Shown: piece after piece, positions 9,539 to 20,775 of the stretch
Layout of the letters: every line of letters begins with the position of its first letter
How positions within the stretch are numbered: position 1 is the stretch's first letter
From: Ceraceosorus guamensis
Lineage: Eukaryota > Basidiomycota > Exobasidiomycetes > Ceraceosorales > Ceraceosoraceae
Assembly (NCBI RefSeq): GCF_003144195.1
Contig: NW_020290022.1
Coordinates: forward strand, 62,001 to 126,000
DNA length: 64,000 nucleotides
Reading direction: 5' to 3'
Notes under the pieces: generated by a model
Told to the model about the DNA's origin: nothing
The model's database searches: none
The model's input: the letters and a program-made list of their open reading frames with translations, nothing else
Translations under genes and position numbers: made by a program

Positions 9539-12500
9539 ATGATGGGCACGGACGCAGAGCCCACTGTTGGACAGGACGCTTCGAGCGTCTCGGCGTTGCT
9601 TGAAGTGGAGCCATCGGAGGCCGCAAACGCCTCGCAGCGCGGAGGAAGTGATGTTGGGACAGCGCAAGTGGATCAGTCCGGGTCTGTAAGCCAACAACCT
9701 CCGCCTCACACTATCACTGCGCGGCCAGCAGAGAGCAACAACGTGACTGAGGATGACGCTTCGCAATCGCTCTTAGAGCTTCCTGGGCCCGTATTGCCGC
9801 CTGCGGATCAAGCAAAACATCTTGAACCGAAGCCATGGGCGCCCAGATCCTCCACACCTATGGGTCCTCACGCCGATTCTTCACCGAAACCTCTACCTGC
9901 TGGCCTGGGTGCTCTTTCGCAAGATAGCGCTGCGAATGCGCAGTCAGTCGTCGCTGGCTCCGACGCACTCCCAGCGGAAGGAAGTAGAGCTATTTCAGCC
10001 GAGAGCGAGGGGAGGAAACACCCTGCGTCTCAACTTGGCTTGGGGCTGCCGGGCAGAATCAGCGAGCATGCAGAGAGTGCTGGAAGCGCAAGTAAGCAGG
10101 CAGTGCCGAGGCCAGATACCTCATCTGTCCGACAAGCTTCAGAAGAGCCGAATGAGGCACAGACACCGACGGCCAACCAGTCCACTGCCCTCAACTGGAG
10201 GGCCATGCCGGGTTTTGAGGAGCTCTCAGAGTCTTGGGCGGCGGGCGCTTCTGCAGAGCCAATAGGTCCTGGAGAACCTAGCACACCACGTCCGAATCCT
10301 ATTCCTCGCCACGTCCACACCCAGACACCCATTGGGACGCCACAAGAAGAGTCTGTGTCGCTGATGTCGCCAGATGAACGACCAGCTGGCTTTCGTAGCT
10401 CGAGGCCTGATCAGAGATTCCTCCGAAACGATTCTGGCTTGAGAGCTGGTCCGACAAGCCCCTCGATGAGAGTGCCGTCGCACGGCCATGCGGCAGGGCC
10501 GGGCAGCGCATCTACCAGTGCGAGTGGCACAGATGCAACACGGGTCAGCGCAAGCGGAAGCTTTCGAGATGCTCTTGGAGCAAGTTCCTTTGGACCTACA
10601 CCTACAGCAGCCTCTCAGCCTGCTCTGTCAAGACGGCCGTCGAGTGAGGGCAGCGAGACGAGCACAGCGAGCGGCGCAAAGGCAGGCTCAAAGACTCTCG
10701 AAAGTGTCGGTGCGGACTCATCCGTTATCAGCGGCGGCACTGCACATGATGAAGAAGCAGATGCTGGATCGCCGGAGGAATCGACAGCGCGAATTCGAAC
10801 TCGAGCGAGCGTCGCTATCGAAAGTCCGGCAGAGTCTTCATTCGGTACGGCTCGCGAACCTGACGTGCCGGAGCAGACCTTTGTGGAGCACAGCAATGTC
10901 GGTAGCTTGCCTCCGCCGCTCAAGCCGGCGTGGGCTAGAGCTGGAAAGGGTGCCAAGGGGGTAGATAGAGCTGGTGGTGACATGTTTACTCCGCTCAAGC
11001 TTCAGAGCATGTGGAGAACGCCTACTCCTGAACCTCGGCCTAGTGGCTCTACCGATCAGCTTGCCGAAGCTGGGCCAAGCCGACAAACGAGTGCGAGCCC
11101 CTCTATCAGGCCTGCTCCTGCTTTGGGGCAGGATCGCAGTGCCGAAAGCAACGAAACAGCGTCGGTATCTGCTCAAGCGCCTGCTGCAGAAGCATCTGCA
11201 CAAGCGCGGCGGATTGCGCCTGGCAGCACGCCCCGCCCCCCAAGTGCACGATTTACCTTCAAGTCACCTGAAGAGGTCATTGCGCCGGACTTTCATCAGC
11301 CCCAAACGCCTTTCACACCACGGCATCGGCGAGGCACGCTCCATGTCACGCCAGGGACCAGGGCGACTCCTAGGACGCCTAGAATTCCTCGTACACCCAA
11401 TGTGCCGCTTAGAATATTTCGGACTGGCAGGACGCCGCCATATTCCGCTCGGCCTGCACCAACATCCACGAGACCGGATCGACCACTTGCTCGATCTTAC
11501 AACGGCAGGGCTGCCGGGCAAGATAGCCCGAGAGAAGCATCCAGGTTGGCAGCGGACGCTGCAGAGCGTCGTAGAAAGGAAAGAGACCAGAAACGCCTGA
11601 GACTGCTGGCTCCTCCTAGTCCAGGTTCTTCTAAAGGCAGCGATGCTTCACCCACTGAACAGGAACACGTCGAAGGTCAAGAGGAGCCTGCCTTCAAGCC
11701 GACACTTTCGACGGCTGAGCCCGAAGAGGAGGAGCTGACACATATCTCGCGCTCGGCTGAACGAGAAATGAAGCCTTCTAGACGAGACTATGCGCAGGAA
11801 GGGACGGAATTTTTGGCTCGATTGCAAAACGTGCGATTGGCGAGCGAAGCGACGAGCCGGTCGATGAGCGGCGAATCCGCCACTGATGCTATTGTGCCTG
11901 ATACGGAAGGCGGATGGGCAGACGAAGACGAACAAGGAGACGCGGCGGCGCGGATACCCCGAAGATCGTCGATCCGATCGATGAGCGGTTCTACGCACGC
12001 TTCGCTGCGAGCGGGCGCGCAAGCTCCGACGCCCACACATGGCATGTACAACGGCAGCCCTCTTCGAATATCTCAAAAGAGGATCCCTTCAGCTCCTTCG
12101 TCGACATCTTTGGGGGGAAGAAGTGGACGCGTGGACGAGTCGCCGAGAAGAATGCTGAGGAGATTTTCTGCTATAGATCGGGCTTATCAAGAGTATGAGG
12201 CAGAGAGCATGGAGAGGAGCTTTGAAGCTGCGGAGAGACTTCAAAGAGAAGAGGAGGATGAGCGAAGAGCGGACGAGGAGTTCAGGAGACTTGAAGCAAA
12301 AAAGTACGCTAGAGGATTGGCTAGGGTCAGAGGTCGTCCCAGCGACTCGCAAGCTCCACCAATAGACACAAGCGACGCTGCTGCAGGCATCTTTGACGCA
12401 TCCCTACAAGCTCACCAGGAAGAAGTCTTCCCTGCCGGTTCGACACATGAGCCATCAAAGGCGTCACGAGCCAGTGTGATTGAGGCACCTCGACTCGACT

Positions 12501-15500
12501 CTCTCACTCCGGTCGACTCGGCCGATCCTACTTTGATACGCAAGTCTTCGCTCGTCCACATTGGCCCTGAAGCCCTGCCCAGCAATATCGACGAGCTCGG
12601 AGGGGGGCGCATGATCTTCGATGCTGCGTCTCAAAAGTGGATCAAGAAGAGGTCCGGCGGTCTGCAAGACCCCATCGTTGAGAGCGAAGGTCGCCTCATT
12701 GCTGGGTTGCCAAGTTCTGCCCACATTGGGAAATCCCGTCAAGATGCCCAAAGCTTTCATCCGACTGCGGAGATTGAGCGAAATGCTTTGGGAAGCGCCA
12801 GTGCTGCGATGTCAGGTGTGGACTCTACCGACCCTTTCCGCGACATTGAAAGCTTCGGGACGAGCGATGAACCCTCCCTGGCAAATTTGGCCGAGCAAGC
12901 TTCATCGTCTGCCCGCCCCAACAGCTCGTCTTTCGAAGTCAGTTCGAGTCGTATCGATTCGGCTGCAACGCCTCGAGACTCGAGCGGCGCAGCATTTAAA
13001 AAACCCGTTCATCTTGCCAGTACATCTCGTAGAAGGGGCGGCTTTGCGCGGCGGAGTGCTGCAGCTAGCGCCGTGGCGCGCTCTCGATCTGCTTTACGCA
13101 ACGAGATCGATCTCTTCAGTGACGGAGACTCGACGCAGCGGAGTCACAGCAGCACTGCTCCTGATCTCGGGTCCGACCGCACCCACGCTGCCTACTCTGG
13201 AAGCGACCCCGCCCTTCGAGGCCCCTCTCATTCTCAAGATCGCCAGTCCGCCCTCGACGCATTGATGGGGAGCCCAGCTACGCCGCCTGGCGAGTCTTCT
13301 GCTCAACGCAGCTCTTCTACGCCGCAACGGTCACCTATAAATCCCGCTCAGGTCCCTCGCTCGATCTTGAAAGCTCGCACCGGCTTCGTTGACACCCCAG
13401 AGCGTCAACTGGCACGATCTGACGCTCGCTCAATCAGCTTCGCTGATACTCCGGACAGGGAACAAACGCTCTCCCCCGAGTCTGTGCGGAACAAATCTTC
13501 GACCGTAGATCCGCGCCAGTCGAGTGGCGACATGAGTCGGGCAAGTGCAGAGCGCCAGAGTCATCTTGAGGAAGTCTTGCGCCAGATCGTCGATCTAGCG
13601 CTAGGCGCTGAAAACGAGCCAAGAAACTACCCGTCACCCGCTAGCCGAACACGCGCATTCGCAGACGAGACGGACGCCGATGCGTGGCAAGACGTGACTC
13701 CGACGCGCACCGCGCCCAAGGCGTTCCAGCACGACAGCGCCGGCTTGGCTTCTGGTGGACGCTCACCTTGGAACATCACGGCGCTTCGACAACGTCGAGG
13801 TAGAGGAGATGATGATGGAGAGATGAGCTTTTTGACGAATGCTAGCTTTGCCATGGCACACGACCGCATCGTGGAGCTCATTGTAGACGTTGCACCTTGG
13901 CACGAAGGCTGGAAGGATATGCTCGAGATTGATCTGTCGGGCAGACGAGTAGATAGTATCGTTCGACTGAAAGAGCACCTTCCCAGCCTGCAGATCGCAC
14001 ATCTGTGAGTGAAGCTTGTCGCGCAGGTCATATCGAAGGCACGCATTGATCAGAACCCTCGTCCCCAGTCATCATAATGAGTTGTCGTACCTGACCGGGC
14101 TGCCCGAGAATTTACGGGAATTGCATGCTAGCCATAACAGGTGGGTCTGACCAACGACTGGGCTTTCCGCAGTGTCAGGGCGTTCAAACTGAACGTCCAC
14201 CTTCCCGCCTCCAATAGCATTCCGCCGACCATCTCTTTCAGCCATCTTCCACTCCTCAGCGTGCTTGATATCAGTCATAATGCGATAGGCTCGCTTGCGG
14301 GTGAGTATGCTTCGGCCGCGCGGGCATATAATGACAAGCTCTGACAGCATCCCGCTCTCTCTAGCGTTGTCCGGATTGATCCATCTGCGTGACCTTCGAG
14401 CCGACGCCACAGGTGTCGATAGTATCGAAGGTATCGAGCATCTCGAGGGCCTCAAAGTGCTCAGCTTGAGGCAGAACGCACTCTCGGCCCTCAATCTGCT
14501 GGAAGTCAAATGGAGGAAACTAGAAAAGCTCAACCTGAGGCACAACGGATTGCGCTCGGTCCGCGGTCTCGCCACCAACGACAGACTCAGGAGCGTGGAT
14601 CTCTGCCACAATCAGCTCTCATACTTGGAGCTTGGCGGCCAAATGTCGCACCTCCGAGCCCTCAAAGTCAGCCACAATGCTGCGCTGGAGGACTTGGACG
14701 TCAGTCTTGCCCCGAACTTACGCGCTCTTTACGCAGACGGCTGTGCTTTGCATCGAGTCCAAGGACTTGCATCACTGACAAAGCTTGATGAGCTTAGTCT
14801 GCGGCAGCAGCTTGCAAGGAAGGGGTTGCTTTGGCCGGCGGATGAAGTGCCCGACATTCGCCGACTGCATCTATCCGGCAATGCTTTCCCAGCAGGCATT
14901 CAAAGCAGTGTACAGCTACTCAATTTGGTCTTTTTGGAGCTTGCCGGCTGTCAGCTCACGTCCGTGCCGCCTGACCTACCGAAGCGCGCGCCCAACATGC
15001 GTCATCTGAACCTGGATCACAACTTGTTGTCGAAGCTTCCTGCGCTACAGCCTATGCGGCGACTCAAGCGTCTGAGTCTTGTGGGATGCCGTATCAAGCG
15101 CCCAACCAGCTTGATTGACGCGCTCGCTGGCATGCGAGAGCTGAGTGTCCTCGACTTGCGTCTAAATCCGTGCACCCTGGGCTTGTATCCGCCGCTTCTA
15201 CTCAGTAGTGCCACACCGGTCATATCCGACGAGGCTGCGCTCGAGCGCAGCCCTCGACCGCCTGCTTCGATGCCACCGTTTCCTGATCCAGGCGTCGTCC
15301 AACCTGATCGCGCGGCGGCCGTCTTGCGCGAGGCCAAGCGAGCGGAACGAGCGGCGCAAGAACAGATCGAGAAGTCGGTGTTTCACAAGCGTCAGCCCGG
15401 GCCACAATTGGATGCACCTCGCGGCAAACGCTGGTCGGATGATGAGCAAGATGAGACAGAAGTCAGTCATGGCCTCAGTACAATCAGCTCCAAGCACGAT

Positions 15501-15746
15501 GTGGGACTCGATGCCCAGCAGAAGATGATGGCAGCTGCCGACGCGCGCTTTGCGCAGACTCTTCCCCCTACCTTTGCTTATCGAAGGTTGATGCACCGAG
15601 GTAGTCTTGCCATGGCGTGCCCTGCACTTGCATGGCTGGACGGTCTCCTCGTGGATGAGGCCGAAGTGGTCAAGGCGGACGAGCTCTTGAGCGCTAGTCC
15701 ACCGTTCGCCAGCGGTGCCTTCCTCTCCTCCTCCCCTCGCACTTGA
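9539..15746 (+). CDS. cdc11: Nud1/Cdc11-type spindle-pole-body scaffold with leucine-rich repeats, 2015 aa, four exons
   Basis: Exons are 9539-14004, 14069-14140, 14173-14300 and 14365-15746; phases close to 2016 codons. Seen: residues 1 to about 1440 are disordered and rich in Ser/Pro/Thr/Arg, with many TP and SP sites including TPRTPRIPRTP near residues 610-620, and a charged helical stretch with LQREEEDERRADEEFRRLEAK near residue 900. The C-terminal third carries leucine-rich repeats, such as LEIDLSGRRVDSIVRLKEHL, LSVLDISHNAIGSL, LKVLSLRQNAL, LEKLNLRHNGLRSVRGL and MRELSVLDLRLNP. Known: fission yeast Cdc11 and budding yeast Nud1 share this layout and anchor the septation initiation / mitotic exit network at spindle poles. 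At 2015 residues it is roughly twice the yeast proteins, due to the disordered part. The two middle exons are 72 and 128 bases and encode LRR units. Assignment rests on architecture and LRR type rather than a unique motif. Confidence 0.82.
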
Positions 15747-16116
15747 GACTGAGATAGATGTCAGTCGCCGCGGTGTTTGCCGCGAGATACGCAGTCATCG
15801 CTCTTTCCATTTCCGATCGCAGTGCTACATGATGTCCAAACACATACTTTCGAGACGCCACTAATCAACGACGCTGTAATAGTAAGCACTGCAATGTACC
15901 AAGAGCCTGCTGCATCTCACTCAAATCACACTGCTTGCAACTACGTTTGGCAAAGAATGCATGCGTGGACGTTTGTGGTGAGCAGAAATAGAAAAGAAAA
16001 ATGCTTTGGGCTGCGTTGCGAGAGCCGGTGTCAAGGAACGAATTGCATATTCTGATTGCGAGAAACCGAAGGAGGGTATGTGTGTCGAGAAGGCTGGTAT
16101 GAGACGAACGATATAT
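15747..16116. other. Convergent 3' region
   Basis: Short tail-to-tail spacer between the Nud1-like gene and the ANK-FYVE-RING gene. It is AT-richer than its flanks. No gene is seen. Confidence 0.6.
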
Positions 16117-19100
16117 CTACCAGGTGCGAGCATGAGTGGGGCAGGCCTTTCCGCGACTGAACCACGAGTCGATGCTGAGGGCGCAGAATGGACGGTAGTG
16201 AAGACGCAGTGAGCTGTGCTGATTCGCGCAGTCGCGAAGGCGCGTCTCAAGCACTCACCAATGGCGATGGTAGTAACAAAGACAGGGCAATCTCGCAATG
16301 GTCATGCCAGGCTGCAGATCCTCGAGACAGATGATGCACTCTTTGCCCACAATGGGACCGTCAGTCAACTTGTAGATGAGATATCTACCACCCTGCACGC
16401 TTCCTCCTCCGCCATTTTCGAGACATGTCTGCGTGTCGTCACGAGAGAAATCAAGATTGTCAGCTCTCCACATCGTCGATGCGCCCTTGAAAAGAAAGGC
16501 CAGACTCACGCGAACATGCTCCTCTTGCGCTGCAGAGTCGCCTACGCTAGCCAAGGTGGTGTTGCAGACTGGACACTCGTTGAGCTCACTAGCTCTCGAG
16601 CTGACATCGCTGATGCCCGAAGATGCATTGAGACCGCCATTGTTGAGTTCAGTATGCGTTCCAAAGCCTGCCGTTCCGCCTAGTTGCCCATGGCTGCCAG
16701 CGGCACCGTTCAGACTGGACAGACCGCCCCTGCTACCAATGGAAGGCGGCAATTGTCTTTCGGCGTTGCACTGATTGCATATACGTGTGGGACCGCTAGA
16801 CTCTGTGAATAGCATCTCTGGTACTCCCGGATCGATGACAATCTCCGAAGCGGCCAACACCGCCCGAGAAGAGGAGCAACGGTCGCATCTGATTTGTCCG
16901 CACCGACGACAGTGGTGCTATCAGACGTTTCAGATGGTGAATACGTGATTCAGCTATCATAGCTCATGTGTGCAGGCAGAGCAGAGCCCAAGACTCACCT
17001 TGCGAAGGAAAAAGGTGAATTTCCGCTGACAATCGGGACAATCGGCGACATCGCTGTCGCTCTGCCATGTAGGGACGAGGTTTTGCTCTCGAAGAGCGTG
17101 TACCGCAGCACCAGCCGCTGAAGGTCTGTTCGGACGCTCATTCTGCGGAACCCGGAACTCGCTCGAGGCGGCCAGATCCGCGCTTCTCATGGCAGTGATG
17201 CTCGTGCCAGCTTCCGAAGGTGCAATAGCTCCAAAGACCGAGGCACCTGTACTACTTTGCCTGTTCAACAAAGCCGGACGGGCTCCCGTGGGGGTGCTAG
17301 TGGCCGGACCAAGACGAGTGATGACAGACTGTCCATCATCTTTGTAGGAATTAGGGTAGATGAAGTCTTCATCTTCGTCGCTATCCCCATCTTCGCTTCC
17401 TTCCTCCAGACCAGCAGCTTGCCTCAGCTGTCCAAGCTGCAACGTGTACTCCTTGAGCATGTCCTCGGCATGAGATCGCCTGTCTGCATCCTCATCGCTG
17501 AATGCAGAAGCTCTCAGCTCCGCCACGGCCAGGTCGAGTCGAGCTATGCGTCTTCTCAGCTCATCCACGCCTTCTCCGAGGGCGTCGGCAGGTGTGGATC
17601 CAGCAGCTGCCGATTCTCCCGCCAACGCCTTAGATCTGGCTAGGTAATCAGCAGACGGACCAAGAGCAAGGCACGCTTCCCGTGCGGCTTGCTCGGCTTC
17701 GATCACAGCAACCGACGAGAAAGTAGCACCAGGACGGCCCGAAGGCCCATTTGTGCCTCCTGTAGCAGTCAGAGTCGCAGAGAAGTGTGCCAGCTCTGCA
17801 GCTTCTAGCTCGTCTCCAATCTCAATGTCGAGTCTTCTTCTCATGACCCTGACCCATCTCCTTCGTCTCACCCAGCCCGTCGCTACGGCCTCTTGCTCGT
17901 GTCCAGCTCCATGTCCATTGATGCTCGTCTGACCAGGTCCGGGCAGAAGTCCGCCGGTGACAGCCCTGCTGACGCTCGCACCGAGGCCTTTGCCTTCGAG
18001 TATCCTAGATAGCGGAGGCGGGATGGCAGCTGTCCACCTCTCATCAGGCGCGTCAAAGGACTGCGCATATTGCCAACCCTCGTCTGCGTCCACCAATGGA
18101 TGGGTCAGATCAGTCTGCCAGTCCGATAGCCAGAAGTGGCTGCGTTCAGATTGAGGCGGAACATCTCTTGCTCCTGCTTCGCCCGTGCCCGCAGCTGCTC
18201 GAGCACTGAGGACACTCTGTGGGGTCGGCGTGCTGCCTAAATCTTCGGGCGCAGCGCTTCCGCTCGTTCCATTTTGCCCTCCCTGTCTTCGTGCAAGCGC
18301 AGCTGCAATCTGCTCGCTGCGTGTGGGAAGCACAAGCTTGTAAGGATTCTCCCTTGTCGGCAGACCAACGTCTTCTCTCCTCATTGGTATATTGCGGGAT
18401 CGGGACGAAGAAAGTGGGCCAGGTGGCATAGTGCCGGGCGCTCTTCGATCTGGTTTGTGGGGGCGACCAGCGCTCGTGCCACTCCATCTCGGCTTTCCGC
18501 CGTGCACTGCCAAGGTCGACAATCGAGTGTCTAGACGTTGGTTCTCGTGCAAAACGATGGGAACCGTTGTGTGAAGCCTGAGGGGATTGTATGCGCCTTG
18601 AGCAGATCCGGTTGGGACGCCCCCGGCGGGAGGGGGACCGGAAAAGCGCAGCGCGGCCCAACGCTCCGTTTCGTACTTATCCAAGACTTCGGAGACGAAA
18701 GTCTCGAAGGTTGCAGCTGCCACATCGTACGCCGTCTCGCCAGCGGCGTTGCGCGCAAAAGGGTCGGCATTCCACTTTGAGCACAAGTAGCGCACCACAG
18801 GTAAATGTCCTCCAGCAGCTGCGTTCATCAACGGCGTCCATCCAGCCCTACCTCCTTTGACATCCACACTGGCACCGTGATTTTCTGTAAGGACTCGCAC
18901 AATGTCCAAGTAGCCTCTCGAGCAGGCATTGTGTAAGGAAGTCCAGCCATCATTGTCCTGGGCATCCGCTTCGGCGCCATGGGTGAGCAAGAACGAGATG
19001 ACAGGTAGCTTGCCGGCTAGAGCAGCTTTGTGAAGTGCGGTCTGCAAAGGGGCGACATCGAGGTGTCAGCTCAACGCAACGTATGTTGTACGCCATCCAC

Positions 19101-20027
19101 CTCTTACCTCTCCTTCTCGATCTTCCAGCTCAGCAAGGGCGCCGGCTTCGTCGACGAGCCACCGGACAATCTCGGATTTCCCCTCCTTTGCAGCGTAGTG
19201 CAAGGGAACCAGCCCAGAGGCAGGACTAGGCTCATTTGCAAGAGCGAACGCGCTATGGCCTCCACCCGTTGCTGAAGAAGCATGCGCGAAAAATGCTTTG
19301 AGGGCGGAAAGAGGGCCAGAGGTCGCCAGAGATGCAAGTTGCAAGTGGTCGACAGGAATCGCTGGCGCCGAAGGCGTTTGAAGCGCCGTAGACTGAGCTA
19401 CGGCAGTCGGGCTCGCCGGTTCGTTGGTCGATGTAGCAACATTGAGGCTCGCCACTTGATGTGATATTTGCTCCTCAGCGCCAGTACGATCTGATGTGGC
19501 ATCTGCGACAGCTGTCCCGGAACTGGCACCGGTGTACACGAATGCTTCGTCCTCATCACTTTCCTCCTCTGAACGGCCCTGTCCCTCTTCGGTGACGGCT
19601 GCGCTAGGTTCATTTGACGTTTCAATATTGGCGAGGACTGTATCACCATTGGCGAGGATTGTGTCACTCGAGGGTTCGCGTATTTCGCCTTCCTCGAGCT
19701 CATGCTCGACGTCTGCAGTTGACGGTGCGACAAGCTGCGACACAGCAGGTTCGCCCGGTTCGGAGACGGCAGAAGGAGGCGGCGCAAAATCGGACAGAGA
19801 AGAGAGTGGATCCAGACCCTCTTCCTGTCTGGCGCGTGTGTCAGGTGCGTACGCGAAAGATCCGCTCACTGGTTCTTCCACACTCGCTGGCTCTGGGGTC
19901 GAACCGCGGACGTGACCGGCCCAAGGGTCATCCGCAGCGCTGAGCAGCCAGGGAGATTGCAAATTGACACTGTGAGTGCCGCTTTGAAGCGCCCACGCTC
20001 ATAAAAAGATTGCACTCACTCTGTCAT
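16117..20027 (-). CDS. Ankyrin-repeat FYVE-RING E3 ubiquitin ligase, 1182 aa, six exons
   Basis: Exons are 20027-20020 (only ATGACAGA), 19969-19108, 19041-16999, 16917-16510, 16428-16259 and 16174-16117; phases close to 1183 codons. Seen: ankyrin repeats at about residues 258-400 (PLHYAAKEGKSEIVRWLV, TALHKAALAGKLPVISFLL, WTSLHNACSRGYLDIV, WTPLMNAAAGGHLPVV). A FYVE finger spans about 949-1021, with WQSD, RKHHCRRCG across an exon junction, and TRICNQC, so all three lipid-binding signatures are intact. A RING starts at C1138 (CIICLEDL, LPCLCYYHRHC, then CIDSWFSRGKACPTH completed by the last exon). Known: FYVE domains bind PI3P on endosomes or vacuoles, and yeast Pib1 is a FYVE-RING ligase there. 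Inferred: an endosomal ubiquitin ligase, with ankyrin repeats choosing substrates. The middle (400-940) is mostly disordered with acidic and helical patches. Confidence 0.9.
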
Positions 20028-20775
20028 GATGTTTGGGTGCCGACTGCAACGTGCTGCAGCACTACGGGGTGGAATGCTTCCCGGTAAGTGTTGGTTCCAG
20101 TTTTCTGGAGGTCACTGGCCAATAGCGTGAATGAATGCGCTTTGTGACTGATCGGCAACGCCTCGGAAATAGGAACCGTCTTGTGGTGTGGTGCGAGAGA
20201 AAAGATGCTGACAGTGAGAGGAGTGGATGTTTTGTTGGCGAAGGAGGATGTCATGTCGACATGATCACAGTGTGAATCATGATGAGCCTTCTTTCTTGAC
20301 ACACGACTCAATCCAGCAAGCGCAACGCGCAGTATCGTCGCGGGTTGAAAGTTCGAAAACGCGACAACCCTACACCTCTCGCACGAAACGCCCGCCACGC
20401 TATGTGGCCAATTGCTGCAGCACAGCTTTCGCTTGTGAAGGTGATTGATTGCACGATTCATGTGCGCGTAGCTATATATGTATACCGCGCCGGTACCGTA
20501 CCTATTGTAGGTGTAGGGCAATCACGAAGGAAAGCAAGGCGTGCGTTCCCGAACGACCCAACGCCCCACACAACGTCGATCGTGACTGTCGTTCCCGCAT
20601 ACCTCGAGAAGTGACTCATCTGCGGGTTCATCCATTCAAGATTTGCTCTGGGCACCACTGCTCATGCGGGCGCCTGATCCTTACTACTCCACTCGCAGAC
20701 GTGTAAAGCGGATCGCTGTAATCTTGTCGACCAGTCGAAGGGATCGGCAGCTGCTGATCCGCAAAGTGGACGAGG
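20028..20775. other. Divergent promoter region between ANK-FYVE-RING and FHIP genes
   Basis: No gene is recognised. The spacer should hold promoters for both divergent genes; a TATATA-like stretch lies near 20472-20480. Open frames here lack family motifs. Confidence 0.55.

Noticed and set aside
10488-13265. Plus- and minus-strand frames of 120-215 codons inside the Nud1-like exon 1
   Set aside because: Arg/Ser-rich alternative frames of GC-rich low-complexity coding DNA; no motif and no independent start context.
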